The notes beneath the pieces were generated by a model. It was not told the origin of the DNA, ran no database searches, and saw nothing but the letters and a program-made list of their open reading frames with translations. From positions 158,209 through 222,208 of the forward strand of contig JAQUDD010000001.1 in the NCBI GenBank assembly GCA_028685875.1: a stretch of DNA of 64,000 nt, in the 5' to 3' direction. The stretch is from Candidatus Absconditabacteria bacterium. Lineage in GTDB: Bacteria; Patescibacteriota; Gracilibacteria; Absconditabacterales; Absconditicoccaceae. A program made the position numbers and the translations under genes. Of this stretch, positions 25,248-34,423 are shown piece by piece. Positions within the stretch are counted from its first letter, which is position 1, and each line of letters starts with the position of its first letter.

Positions 25248-25628
25248 ATGCTTAAACAAGAATCGATGGTGGTTATTGCTGATAATACCCAGGCTAAAAA
25301 AGCAAAAATCATCAGAATTATTAAAGGATCTACAGCAAGGACTGCTACTGTAGGAGATAGGGTTGTGGTTACCATTAAGGAAACTTCACCGACTTCTTCT
25401 ATTAAAAAGGGACAGGTAGTTCCTGCAGTAATTGTAAGAGTAAGAAAAGAAATTGGAAGACCAGATGGAACGTATGTGAGATTTGGAGATAACGCTGTGG
25501 TGCTTCTTACTAAAGATGCGAAAGGAAATATGAATCCTATTGGTAAAAGAGTTTTTGGACCTGTGGCGAGAGAACTTAGGGATATAGGATGGAGAAATAT
25601 TACTAATATGGCTGAAGAAGTAGTGTAA
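25248..25628 (+). CDS. rplN: Ribosomal protein L14
   Basis: L14, 126 residues: MLKQESMVVIADNTQAKKAKIIRI, KKGQVVPAVIVRVRKE and IGKRVFGPVARELRD. The family's conserved Gly/Pro residues are present and length is normal. Confidence 0.96.
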   Translation: MLKQESMVVIADNTQAKKAKIIRIIKGSTARTATVGDRVVVTIKETSPTSSIKKGQVVPAVIVRVRKEIGRPDGTYVRFGDNAVVLLTKDAKGNMNPIGKRVFGPVARELRDIGWRNITNMAEEVV

Positions 25629-25678
25629 TATCTTTCTTATGAGATTAAAATTTGTTTATATTTACTATCATTATTCGA

Positions 25679-25969
25679 ATGAAAAAACTTAGAAAGGCAG
25701 ATCCTGTGGTGGTTATCGCAGGAAAGCATACAGGAAGTGTATCAACTATTCAGAGAGTTTCTGGAGACTTTGTATACCTCAAGGATGTTAATGTAGTGAA
25801 AAAAGCAAAAAAGGGAGAAGGTTTTGTAAAAAAGACTTTGCCTCTTCATGTGTCAAGTATTGCTTACTACCTTAAAAATGAGAAAGTTCCTACTAAAATC
25901 GCAATCAAGGTAGATGCAAAAGGTAAGAAGCAAAGAGTTGCTAAAAAAACAGGTAAAACTCTCGACTAA
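25679..25969 (+). CDS. rplX: Ribosomal protein L24
   Basis: L24, 96 residues, with the KOW-type motif DPVVVIAGKHTGSVSTIQRV and VNVVKKAKKGEGF. The ATG at 25679 (MKKLRKADP) matches the family; the longer frame from 25652 is rejected. Confidence 0.94.
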   Translation: MKKLRKADPVVVIAGKHTGSVSTIQRVSGDFVYLKDVNVVKKAKKGEGFVKKTLPLHVSSIAYYLKNEKVPTKIAIKVDAKGKKQRVAKKTGKTLD

Positions 25970-25995
25970 TTTTTATACGATGTTTCAATCTAAGG

Positions 25996-26520
25996 ATGAA
26001 AAAAGCTGAATTATTCCAGAAAATCAAGGATAAGCTTCAATTAACTAATGTTAATGAGACACCAAAAGTAGACAAGGTAATTGTTTCTATGGGTATTGGT
26101 TCTTTGGTTACAAGAAAAGGACATAAGGATTTTGAAGAATTTGAGAAGAATCTCAAGATTATTACTGGACAAAAACCAAGACTTTGTATTTCCAAAAAAT
26201 CTATCTCAAACTTTAAGCTTAGAGAAGGGATGCCGGTAATGCTTCAGGTAACCCTTAGAAAAGAGAGAGCTGCAGATTTTTTGGAGAGAGTAGCTAAATT
26301 GGTATTGCCAAGAATTAGAGATTTCAGCGGTATTTCTCGCAAGAACTTTGATCATGGTGGGAATCTTAACTTTGGGATTACTAACTATGCATTGTTTCCA
26401 GAATTTGGAGTAGATGCGGTAAGTATTCCTATGGGAATCCAGATTACGGTAGTTACCAGTGCAGGTAGTCCGGAAAAATCTCAGGCATTCTTGGAAGAAC
26501 TAGGGTTTATCTTCAAATAG
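25996..26520 (+). CDS. rplE: Ribosomal protein L5
   Basis: L5, 174 residues, contacts 5S rRNA and P-site tRNA. Motifs: [29 protein letters not shown] and [18 protein letters not shown]. Preceded by AAGG next to the ATG, too close to act as a normal Shine-Dalgarno. Confidence 0.96.
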   Translation: MKKAELFQKIKDKLQLTNVNETPKVDKVIVSMGIGSLVTRKGHKDFEEFEKNLKIITGQKPRLCISKKSISNFKLREGMPVMLQVTLRKERAADFLERVAKLVLPRIRDFSGISRKNFDHGGNLNFGITNYALFPEFGVDAVSIPMGIQITVVTSAGSPEKSQAFLEELGFIFK

Positions 26521-26546
26521 TATATTTATTTTTTCTCAATGTTATT

Positions 26547-26762
26547 ATGGCAAGAGCTGCATTAAAGTCAAAACAAGCTAAGATGTATGAAAAAAGATTT
26601 ACCAAGGGAGAGACCTTAAAACAACCTACAAAATATTACAATAGATGTAGAGTGTGTGGTAGATCAAAAGCATATCTCAGAGACTTTGGTCTTTGTAGAG
26701 TGTGTCTGAGAAAATATGCGAGAGAAGGATTGATTATGGGTCTCAAAAAGGCAAGTTGGTAA
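26547..26762 (+). CDS. rpsN: Ribosomal protein S14, zinc-binding type
   Basis: A 71-residue S14 with a C-x2-C...C-x2-C zinc ribbon (RCRVCGR and [13 protein letters not shown]). This is the short zinc form (S14p/rpsZ) with a roughly 10-residue N-terminal extension. Confidence 0.95.
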   Translation: MARAALKSKQAKMYEKRFTKGETLKQPTKYYNRCRVCGRSKAYLRDFGLCRVCLRKYAREGLIMGLKKASW

Positions 26763-26812
26763 TCAGTTTTCTCTAGATGGTTTCATTTTTATTTTATGAA
26801 TGTTATTTGATA

Positions 26813-27217
26813 ATGAGTTATGTAAATGCACCAATCCACGATCTCTTGATAAGGATTAAAAATGCATATATGGCAAGGAAAACGACTGTAGAAGGTGTAG
26901 TTTTTTCTAAGTTTAAGATCAATGTTCTGGATCTTCTAAAAGAATATAATTTTATTAAGGATTATAAGATTATAGAGGATGGAGCTAAAAAAACTATCAC
27001 GATTTCTTTGAAAGTTGTTAAAGATCCTGTAAATGATATTCCTGAAGTAAAATTCTATTCAAAACCGTCAAGACCTTGGTATGTAGGGTATAAGGAATTG
27101 CATAGCGTTGCAGGTGGAAAGGGAATTGGAATTATTTCTACAAATCAGGGACTTTTGCCAGTACATGTTGCAAAACAAAAAAAACTTTGAGGAGAATTAA
27201 TTGCTGAAATATACTAG
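26813..27217 (+). CDS. rpsH: Ribosomal protein S8
   Basis: S8, 134 residues. The ATG at 26813 (MSYVNAPIHDLLIRIKNA) fits the family. The C-terminus passes a TGA: KKL-Gly-GELIAEIY, corresponding to the conserved G-G-E of S8. Without recoding the protein would lose its essential C-terminal strand. Confidence 0.96.
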
Positions 27218-27276
27218 TCTCGCCTTTGTCGATACTGTAGAAATCTAAGCATTTTATCTATATGTTACATTATATT

Positions 27277-27822
27277 ATGTCTAAAATTGGAAGAAAAGTT
27301 ATTGTAGTTCCTGAAGGAGTAGAAGTCGTTATTACAGGAGCTCATGTTGCCGTAAAAGGTGCAAAAGGTTCTCTTGAATGGACGGTTCCTGCTGGGGTGT
27401 CTGTGAAGATGGAAGGAAATGAGATCACTACTTCTATTACTAATGATGAACACAAAAATCTTTGGGGACTCTCTAGAACACTTATCAATAATATGATTAT
27501 TGGGGTGAAGGAAGGATACGAAAAGAAGTTGCTTATTATTGGAGTTGGATTTGGGGCACAAGTATCTGGGAATCAAGTAGTATTTTCCCTTGGGTATGCT
27601 CATAAAGTTAACTTTCCTATTCCTCAAGGAATTGAAGTAAAAGCAGAACAAGATCCAAAAGGTAATACCGTGCTTACTATCTCAGGATATAATAAAGAAT
27701 TGGTAGGAGAGGTAGCTGCAAAAATGAGGCTTCTCAGAAAACCAGAACCTTATAAAGGGAAGGGAATCAGATACTTTGACGAATTTGTTAAACTTAAAGC
27801 TGGTAAATCTGCTAAAAAATAG
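27277..27822 (+). CDS. rplF: Ribosomal protein L6
   Basis: L6, 181 residues, two repeated alpha/beta domains. Starts MSKIGRKVIVVPEGVEV. The C-terminal signature KPEPYKGKGIRY is present. The ATG at 27262 adds five non-conserved residues and is not preferred. Confidence 0.95.
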   Translation: MSKIGRKVIVVPEGVEVVITGAHVAVKGAKGSLEWTVPAGVSVKMEGNEITTSITNDEHKNLWGLSRTLINNMIIGVKEGYEKKLLIIGVGFGAQVSGNQVVFSLGYAHKVNFPIPQGIEVKAEQDPKGNTVLTISGYNKELVGEVAAKMRLLRKPEPYKGKGIRYFDEFVKLKAGKSAKK

Positions 27823-27870
27823 TACTCCTAAGATACACTTTCAGATTTAAATTCTATTGATTGTATACTA

Positions 27871-28230
27871 ATGACTTATCTAAAAAATAAATTGCTTGAG
27901 AAACAGAGAAAATATCTCAGAAGAAAGCAAAGAGTAAACACGCAAATTAAACTTACTCATCCTGAATATAGAGCTGTTATTTCCAAATCTAATCTTTATG
28001 TTAGTGTGGAAGTGATTGCTGCTAATGGAAATACTTTAGCTTCTTGTTCTGATAAAGGAGTGGCGGGTGCTACTAAGACAGAAAGAGCTCACAATGCAGG
28101 ACTTACTTTTGCTGAAACTCTTAAGTCAAAAAAGATTGATAAAGTGACTTTTGATAGAAATGGATACTTATATCATGGAAGAGTGAAAGCATTTGCAGAG
28201 GGACTTAGACAGGGAGGAATTGTGTTATAA
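27871..28230 (+). CDS. rplR: Ribosomal protein L18
   Basis: L18, 119 residues, 5S rRNA-binding: RRKQRVNTQIKLTHPEYR, AHNAGLTFAETLKSKKI, DRNGYLYHGRVKAFAEGLR. ATG preceded by TTGTATACTA. Confidence 0.95.
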   Translation: MTYLKNKLLEKQRKYLRRKQRVNTQIKLTHPEYRAVISKSNLYVSVEVIAANGNTLASCSDKGVAGATKTERAHNAGLTFAETLKSKKIDKVTFDRNGYLYHGRVKAFAEGLRQGGIVL

Positions 28231-28276
28231 TTTCAAAATTTGCTTTGATACATTTATTACTTAATTATTTGTCAGT

Positions 28277-29143
28277 ATGACGCCAGAAAAAGTTGTAGAG
28301 GAAATCAATGAAACTGTTGTTGAGGAAACTACTACTCCAGAATCTAGTTCTGAACAAGCTCCTAGAGCAGAAAACTCTGAGAGAAATGATAGAAGACCTA
28401 GAGGAAGAGGAGACAGAAATAATAGAGATAGAAACAACAGAGAAAAGCCTAAAAAAGAGTTTGACGAACTTCTCCTTGAGGTTAGAAGGGTAACGAGAGT
28501 TACTACGGGAGGAAGAAGAATGTCTTTTAGGGCTACTATTCTTGTTGGAAATAGAAAAGGGAAAATTGGACTTGGAGTAGCAAAAGGAAATGATGTTGCA
28601 GGTGCAGTATCAAAGGCTACCAATGAAGCTTACAAGGCAATGTTCCTTGTACCTATTACCAAAGGAGACACCGTTCCTTATATCTTGAATTATAAGTATA
28701 AAGCATCAAGAGTGAGATTGCTTCCAGCATCTGAGGGTACTGGACTTAAGGCGGGTTCTTCTATTAGATCGGTGCTTGAACTTGCAGGATATTCAAATAT
28801 CCTTTCCAAGATGATTGGTTCAAATAATAAGCTTAATAATGCTTTGGCTACTATTAAGGCGCTTGCTTCTTATAAGCATGCTGATCACTTCTCTTCACTT
28901 CGTGTTGTAAAAGAAGAAGTAGTAGAAGAAAAGAAAGCTGAGAAGACTGTTTCAGAAGTTGCTGCTAAGAAAGAAGAAGCTCCAAAGAAAGCAGCTCCTA
29001 AAAAAACTCCTGCAAAAGAAACTACAAAAGCAGCTCCTGTAAAGGAGGAGGTAGTAGAGAAGAAGGCTGTAGTAGAAAAAAAAGCTCCAGTTAAAAAGGC
29101 GGCTCCAAAGAAAGCAGCAGAAAAGGCAAAAAAAGCTGAATAA
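28277..29143 (+). CDS. rpsE: Ribosomal protein S5 with long extensions
   Basis: S5, but 288 residues against about 165 in typical bacteria. The central core is normal: the dsRBD (EVRRVTRVTTGGRRMSFRA, GNRKGKIGLGVAKG) and the C-terminal domain (RLLPASEGTGLKAGSSIRSV). The N-terminus adds about 60 residues rich in Glu and Arg/Asn. The C-terminus adds about 75 residues of Ala/Lys/Pro/Glu-rich repeats (APKKAAPKKTPAK, KKAPVKKAAPKKA), resembling histone-like tails. No ribosomal protein L30 gene follows, which is a known CPR feature. Confidence 0.95.
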   Translation: MTPEKVVEEINETVVEETTTPESSSEQAPRAENSERNDRRPRGRGDRNNRDRNNREKPKKEFDELLLEVRRVTRVTTGGRRMSFRATILVGNRKGKIGLGVAKGNDVAGAVSKATNEAYKAMFLVPITKGDTVPYILNYKYKASRVRLLPASEGTGLKAGSSIRSVLELAGYSNILSKMIGSNNKLNNALATIKALASYKHADHFSSLRVVKEEVVEEKKAEKTVSEVAAKKEEAPKKAAPKKTPAKETTKAAPVKEEVVEKKAVVEKKAPVKKAAPKKAAEKAKKAE

Positions 29144-29176
29144 GTATTACATTTTAATTATATTATATTGCTAGAG

Positions 29177-29623
29177 ATGAAATTGCACGCATTGCAAAGA
29201 TCTAAAGGATTCAAAGATAAAGCTAGAAGACTTGGAAGAGGAGATGCTACCAAGGGTAATTATTCTGGTAAAGGGCATAAAGGTCAGAAAGCTAGAAGTG
29301 GTTCATCTGTGAGACCATTCTTTGAAGGAGGTCAGACTTCTGTTGTTCAGAGAATGCCTAAAGCAAAAGGATTTAAAAGATACTATAAGCTTGTAGATAC
29401 TTATGCAGTAGTGAATGTTTCTGCTCTGGAAAAAGATGAGAGAATCACTACAGAAGTAAGTAAGGCTCTTCTTAAGCAGGTGGGTCTAATTAAAAAAGAA
29501 ACAGATTTGGTAAAAATTCTTGGGAATGGTGAGCTTAGTAAATCACTTTCTTTCGTAGGTATTGAAAAGTTTACAAAGTCTGCTGTAGAAAAGATAGAAA
29601 AGGCTTGAGGGAAAACTTCTTAA
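29177..29623 (+). CDS. rplO: Ribosomal protein L15
   Basis: L15, 148 residues: LGRGDATKGNYSGKGHKGQKARSG and FEGGQTSVVQRMPKAKGF. ATG at 29177 is preferred over TTG at 29168. The last residues follow a TGA: KA-Gly-GKTS then TAA. Confidence 0.94.
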
Positions 29624-29640
29624 CTCATAAATAAAAAAAG

Positions 29641-29659
29641 GGACACGAGCATCGTGTCC
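29641..29659 (+). other. Hairpin between rplO and secY
   Basis: GGACACGA-GCA-TCGTGTCC is a perfect stem preceded by an A run but followed only by a weak T stretch (GTTTGACTTTA). It may act as a partial terminator that reduces secY expression. Confidence 0.55.
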
Positions 29660-29691
29660 GTTTGACTTTATGTTTATCATTATCACTGCTA

Positions 29692-31017
29692 ATGAACAAA
29701 TTCGTTAAAAAAATGAAAGAAGTCTTGGGGAACAAGACTATTATGAAGAAGATTGGATTCACCTTGGCGATGCTTGCATTGTATAGGCTTCTGATTTTTG
29801 TTCCTATTCCTTTTGTGGATATCTCTGTATTGATGTCTAGTACCTTTGATGCAGGAGCAGCTGGAGGATTTGGATATATGATTATGCTGATGGGAGGTGC
29901 GTTAAGTCAATTAGCGATCGTTTCTATAGGAGTTTCTCCTTATATTACCTCATCCATTATTATGCAGCTGTTGAGTTCTGTGGTTCCTCATTTGGAACAG
30001 CTTACAGAACAAGGAGAAGTTGGACAAAATAAGATTAGTCAATATACGAGATATCTTACTTTCCCTATGGCATTTCTTCAGGGAATAGGAATGGTATTTA
30101 TTATGAATTCTATGTTGGGAGGTGCAGCGATTGATACAGGGTCTTGGGCTATTGTTCTGCTTTCTGCTTTCATTCTTTCTGTGGGTTCTATGCTCTTGAT
30201 GTGGGTTGGTGAGATGATTACCGAGAAAGGAGTTACCAATGGAATCTCAATGCTTATCTTCGCATCTATCGTGTCAGGAATTGTGAGTCAAGTATATACC
30301 AGTTTAACTACAGGTTCTAGTATTGTGGGAGTGCTTCTCTTTATGGTGGCTATCGTACTAGTGCTCGTGTTATTATCGATCTTTATCCTAAAATCTACGA
30401 AGGAGATCCCTGTGATTTATGCGAGACAAGGTAAGGTACAGCAATCCTCTATTTTGCCGATTCCATTGAATCCTGTAGGAATGATTCCTATTATCTTTGC
30501 AATGGCGTTTGTATCGTTCCCATATTTGCTAGCTCAGCTTATTACTCAGTTTCAACCGGCAAATGCTAAATTGGTATCTATTGCTAACTGGATAGAGCTC
30601 AATCTGAATATTTATGCTGCTCAGCCAGGATTGATAGCAATATTCTTTTATGTCGTCTTTGTCGTTGCCTTTACTTTCCTTTATACCTTGATTACTTTTT
30701 CTCCGGATAGAATCTCTGATAACATTCAGAAAAAAGGAGGATTTATCCCAGGGATTAGACCAGGGAAGGCTACAGCAACCTATATTAATGGTGTATTGAT
30801 GCATCTTTGTTTCTGGGGAGGTTTAGGATTGGCATTGATTGCTATCTATACCTATGCACTCAATTGGATTCCTTTCCTTACGGATATTGCTTCTTCTCTC
30901 TGAGGAATGCCGGTAGTCGTTGCGGGATCAGGAATTATTATTATTGTGGGTGTAGTGCAGGATTTGATGAATAAGATTGATACGGATTTAGTGATGGCAA
31001 AGTATGAAAAGTATTAA
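29692..31017 (+). CDS. secY: Preprotein translocase subunit SecY
   Basis: The pore of the Sec translocon, 441 residues with ten predicted membrane helices. Starts MNKFVKKMKEVLGNKTIMKKI; conserved FALYRLGI-like LALYRLLIFVPIP, LLSSVVPHLEQL and YARQGK are visible. Near the end a TGA (30901-30903) encodes the glycine after SSL, giving SSL-Gly-GMPVVVAGSGIIIIVG, the conserved helix 10. It closes the cluster; adk, map and infA do not follow. Confidence 0.97.
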
Positions 31018-31043
31018 AATATTCTGTATTATATAGTAAGAAG

Positions 31044-31072
31044 AAGCTGACTCTGAGGAGTCAGTTTTTTTC
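31044..31072 (+). terminator. Terminator of the ribosomal protein cluster
   Basis: CTGACTC-TGAG-GAGTCAG stem with a seven-T run, 27 bases after the secY stop. Confidence 0.9.
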
Positions 31073-31111
31073 GTTCGACTTGCAATTCTTCCTTAAATTA
31101 CTATAGAGTAA

Positions 31112-31272
31112 TTGCTTATATACCAAAATGTCGCAAGGATAGTATCCACGCGTGATTTTAACTACTCACTTATATAACTTAGAGAAATGACATCATAGTC
31201 GTGGATACTAAGTTGTATGATTGTTAAAATCGCGATGAGGTATATAAGCACCACTTCTATGGTGTCTTTTTT
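31112..31272 (+). ncRNA. Candidate structured RNA with pseudoknot and terminator
   Basis: In the 302-base gap between secY and the next gene, four helices can be drawn from exact complementarity. A is GCTTATATACC (31114-31124) with 31239-31249. B is TAGTATCCACG (31140-31150) with 31200-31210. C is CGTGATTTTAAC (31151-31162) with 31223-31234. D is TATAACTTAG (31173-31182) with 31208-31217. A closes the whole. B crosses C (order B-C-B'-C'), a pseudoknot. A small stem CACCA/TGGTG and a T run follow at 31250-31272. A second, longer stem GCACCAC/GTGGTGC (31248-31296) overlaps helix A and the first terminator, so alternative folds are possible. It could be a stand-alone RNA or the regulatory leader of the 31320 gene. 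No known RNA family was recognised. Confidence 0.5.
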
Positions 31273-31319
31273 CGTTATAAAAAGATATCGGTGGTGCTTT
31301 TAACTTTTATTCTATAAGA

Positions 31320-33596
31320 ATGAAGAAATTTCTTTTTTGGTTGATAGGAGGGGTACTATCATTTTTTTTCCTTGGAGTGGAAGGAGTAGGTGCACAGTAC
31401 ACAGAACCCTTTCGCATTCTTTTTATAGGAAATTCTTTTTCCCAAGATGCTACTGAGTATTTACAGAATATTGCAAATTCAGCTGGTATCCCAATAGAAG
31501 TAGGGAATCTTTCCATTGGAGGAGCTGATCTGCAAACTCATTGGAATAACGCAAATGGGAATACTGCTGCCTATATCTATTACAAGTGGGATGAAAGTGG
31601 AAGCAAAACCACACAAAGCTCAGCAACCCTTTTATCTGGTATTTTAGACGAGGAACGAAATGCTATTGCATTACAACAAGTATCTGGAAAGTCTGGTTTA
31701 TCTGGTACTTATGAGCCTTTTTTGAGTGGTTTGATTGATTATATTCAAAGTAATGCTCCTACCGCAGAAATAGTCTGGCATATGACCTGGGCATATGCAT
31801 CAAATAGTAATCGTTCATTATTTCCTAACTATAATAATGACCAAATAACAATGTATAATGCTATCCTAGATACCGTACAAACTATGGTAGTCACGCCCTA
31901 CGATTTGAAAGTTATCCCTAACGCCACTACTATTCAAAATGCTAGAGCATCAACATACCTAAGTGAGGTTGGCAATGAATTAACAAGAGACGGCTATCAT
32001 TTAAATCTAAATATGGGAAGGCGATTAAGTGCTTTAACGGTATTTTGAAAGCTGATCGCACCAGCAGTTAATTCTTCTTTGGATGAAGTCAGTTTTTATC
32101 CTAGTGGAGTTTCAGAAAAGTTCTGAATACTGGGAAAGGCATCAGTACAAGCTGCATTAAGTTCTCCTTACAGCATTAGTGATATGACGGAGGCTGATGA
32201 AGAATATGCCACTCCAAAACTTGGTACTTCTCTTTTCACTTTTAGTTCTAATGAAACAGAAGCTGGATATTATTTCGTTGAATCAGGTGTTCTTGTTGAA
32301 GTTGATAATACTAGCAATCAGTCATTTATTCGTCTTAGAAGATTATTATATCCCATAGGATTTCTGCTAAACGATTTTCAGATGGGAGATGTTATTTTTG
32401 CCACAGAAAATATAGAATTCAGACCCGTCATGAGAAGAATTAGTAACGGACTATGGTATAGAGGAGAATATCAGCAGATTTTTGAATTTACCTGAGGGGT
32501 ATTTGATCAATACGATGCTCTCATTCTGAATATGAGAAAAATCTGAGCAACAAGTAGTGCTTTGGTTACCCCTGATTATATTGAAGAAGTCTCATCAGGA
32601 GTATCTTTTTTAGGGACAACAGTCACAGGTGCAATGAGCTACAGCACTACAGAAGATACCACAGGAAGTGTAGTTGCTACTCTTACTTTAAATAGGCAAT
32701 GAACCATTATTAATAATGAAGGGAATAGTGAATATACTTTTACGGGAAATGGGAATTTTGTGTTTGAATTTGAAGATGCTTTTGGAAATACCGGAAACAC
32801 AATTGCTGCTGTACATCGAATACTAGATGACTGTGAGATAGATTATTCAGCAAGTAGATATGACGGAACTTGTGGGACACCACCTACCAATCCTGCTCCT
32901 CCTTCTGGTGGATGATCTTCTAGTAAAGATACTTGTCTAAATGGAGATTTTAGTTCAAGTTACTATGATGGAAGCTGTGGAACTATCCCCCTTACGAAGG
33001 GGGAGGACGAGCAGAGCGAGTCAGGGGGTTCGGATACACAAGAAACTATTGAATGAACCTCCCCTACCCCTCCTTCAGAAGGAGGGTCGTATGAAGAGAC
33101 TTCAAATGAAGTGCTCTCTGCTTATGACCGAGCATATGCTCATGACATTACCACCCTTGCACCCATAGCTAACGCTACTCCAGAGGGAGAGGTAATTAGA
33201 GGGCATATGGCTAAAATGGTAGTAAACTATGCACTCAACGTCCTCTGATGGACACTCCCAGAAAAAGTTCCTAGCTCTTGTGGCTGGAAAGATGGAGGAA
33301 ATGCCCGGGAGAGCGAAGAAATCAAAGACTATGCGATCAAAGCATGTTCCCTTGGACTCATGGGAATCGATATCGACTACTTCCAGCCAAATAAAGTAGT
33401 AACGAGAGCTCAGTTTGGAACCATCCTTTCTAGACTATTATGGCAGACTACCTATGCAGGAGGGACGCCGTATTATGCGAAGCATCTCGCAGCACTCAAA
33501 GAAAATGGAATTATGACACAGATTGACAGCCCAGAACAGAGAAATGAACTGAGACAGCGAGTGTGGCTCATGCTCATGAGAAGTCAGGGTAATTAA
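31320..33596 (+). CDS. Large secreted protein with SGNH/DUF4886-like domain and SLH-like C-terminus
   Basis: A 758-residue secreted protein read through seven TGA codons. A signal peptide (MKKFLFWLIGGVLSFFFLG) ends near GVGAQ. Residues 25-245 resemble DUF4886/SGNH hydrolases: FIGNSFSQDA holds the nucleophile Ser region, GNLSIGGADL the second block, and DGYHLN the Asp-x-x-His block. A beta-rich middle follows. Near residue 560 an in-frame palindromic repeat encodes IPLTKGEDEQSESGGS. The last 170 residues resemble S-layer homology modules (DITTLAPIANATPEGEVIRG, VVTRAQFGTILSRLL). This predicts a wall- or envelope-anchored esterase or carbohydrate-active enzyme. The substrate is unknown. Confidence 0.75.
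32985..33086 (+). repeat. Palindromic coding repeat, copy 1
   Basis: Nested palindrome with CCCCCTTACGAAGGGGG, then GGGGGTTCGGA, then CTCCTTCAGAAGGAG, inserted in the coding region of the 31320 gene without breaking the frame. The same element in the same sense orientation and reading frame is in the genes at 48830 and 55679. Confidence 0.8.
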
Positions 33597-33608
33597 TAGT
33601 AAATTATT

Positions 33609-33650
33609 AAAAAATAGGGAGCTAGCTTTTTCTCCCTATTTTGTTTTTTC
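33609..33650 (+). terminator. Intrinsic terminator
   Basis: AATAGGGAG/CTCCCTATT stem with T runs on the plus side and A run on the other. It may serve both the 31320 gene and the minus-strand def gene. Confidence 0.8.
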
Positions 33651-33658
33651 TTGTCTTT

Positions 33659-34165
33659 TTATTCGTCTCTGAGGGGTCCTATGGCCTTATCAATAAAAAG
33701 AATCCCGTTGATATGATCAATTTCATGTTGTGCGACGATAGCATTATATCCTGTTAGCTTTTCTATATGTTCCTTCCCTTTGCTGTCCTGATATTTTACG
33801 GTAACTGAGCTATATCTCTTCACATCTCCAAAGATCCCCGGTAGAGAAAGGCAGGCTTCTTCTCCTAGAAGAGTATTTTGGGTATGTTTAATGATTTCTG
33901 GATTGATCATAATATATTCTCCGACAATCCTCCTTTTTTTTTTGTTACTGGGGTATTCTCGTTTAGTAACTGCAATAACGCGGATAGTTTCTCCAATTTG
34001 TGGTGCTGCAAGTCCTACTCAATTGTATTCGTACATTAGTGCTAAGAGGGTATCACAAAATTCTTCTAGTTCCGTATCAAATTTTGTGACAGGACTACAG
34101 TTGGTTCTGAGGAGAGGATTATCAGCTCCAAGTACCAAAGGATAGAAAGCAGACATCTTTTTCAT
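33659..34165 (-). CDS. def: Peptide deformylase
   Basis: Removes the formyl group from nascent N-terminal methionine; a metalloenzyme of 168 residues. All three motifs are present: GVGLAAPQIG, EACLSLPG (family EGCLS) with the metal-binding Cys, and QHEIDH. The first Gly of GVGLAAPQ is encoded by TGA, preceded by EYN. The start is the ATG at 34165 (MKKMSAFYP); 34156 is also possible. It is transcribed away from tRNA-Ser. Confidence 0.96.
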
Positions 34166-34234
34166 GATTTGTCTAGTACTAAAGTGAGGAAATTGTTGAC
34201 CGTGCCTCTTGGAACGAATATACTTATTTATTAC

Positions 34235-34262
34235 TTGAAAATCAATCTCAAAAAATTACACT
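34235..34262 (+). promoter_or_regulatory. tRNA-Ser promoter
   Basis: TTGAAA (34235-34240), 16-base spacer, TACACT (34257-34262), about 50 bases before tRNA-Ser. It may also drive the wall hydrolase gene just downstream. Confidence 0.5.
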
Positions 34263-34315
34263 TTACCCTGCAAACTGTTCAACTGCGCGCAATATGAGTA
34301 TTCATATTGGGTTGT

Positions 34316-34405
34316 GGAGGGATGGCAGAGCGGTTGAACGCGGCAGTCTTGAAAACTGTTGTCCGAGTTATCGGACCGTGGGTTCGAATCCCACTCCCTC
34401 CGCCA
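34316..34405 (+). tRNA. tRNA-Ser(TGA)
   Basis: A 90-base class II tRNA: acceptor GGAGGGA/TCCCTCC, anticodon loop CTTGAAA (anticodon TGA), long variable arm (GTCCGAGTTATCGGAC), T-loop TTCGAAT and encoded CCA. Its anticodon reads UCA serine codons and is not related to the UGA reassignment. Confidence 0.95.
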
Positions 34406-34423
34406 TTTATGTATTATTTCTAT

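Noticed and set aside
31114-31252. tRNA or tmRNA suggested by a GCTTATA/TATAAGC-ACCA end
   Set aside because: There is no T-loop (TTCRA), no anticodon arm and the interior folds as a pseudoknot; the ACCA overlaps a terminator stem.
34316-34405. tRNA-Ser(TGA) as the UGA-reading tRNA
   Set aside because: Its anticodon UGA reads UCA codons; a UGA-decoding glycine tRNA would need anticodon UCA and is not in this window.
34307-34423. N-terminal extension of the LysM-CHAP gene through tRNA-Ser
   Set aside because: The upstream part is translated tRNA sequence; the protein starts at 34409 or 34424.
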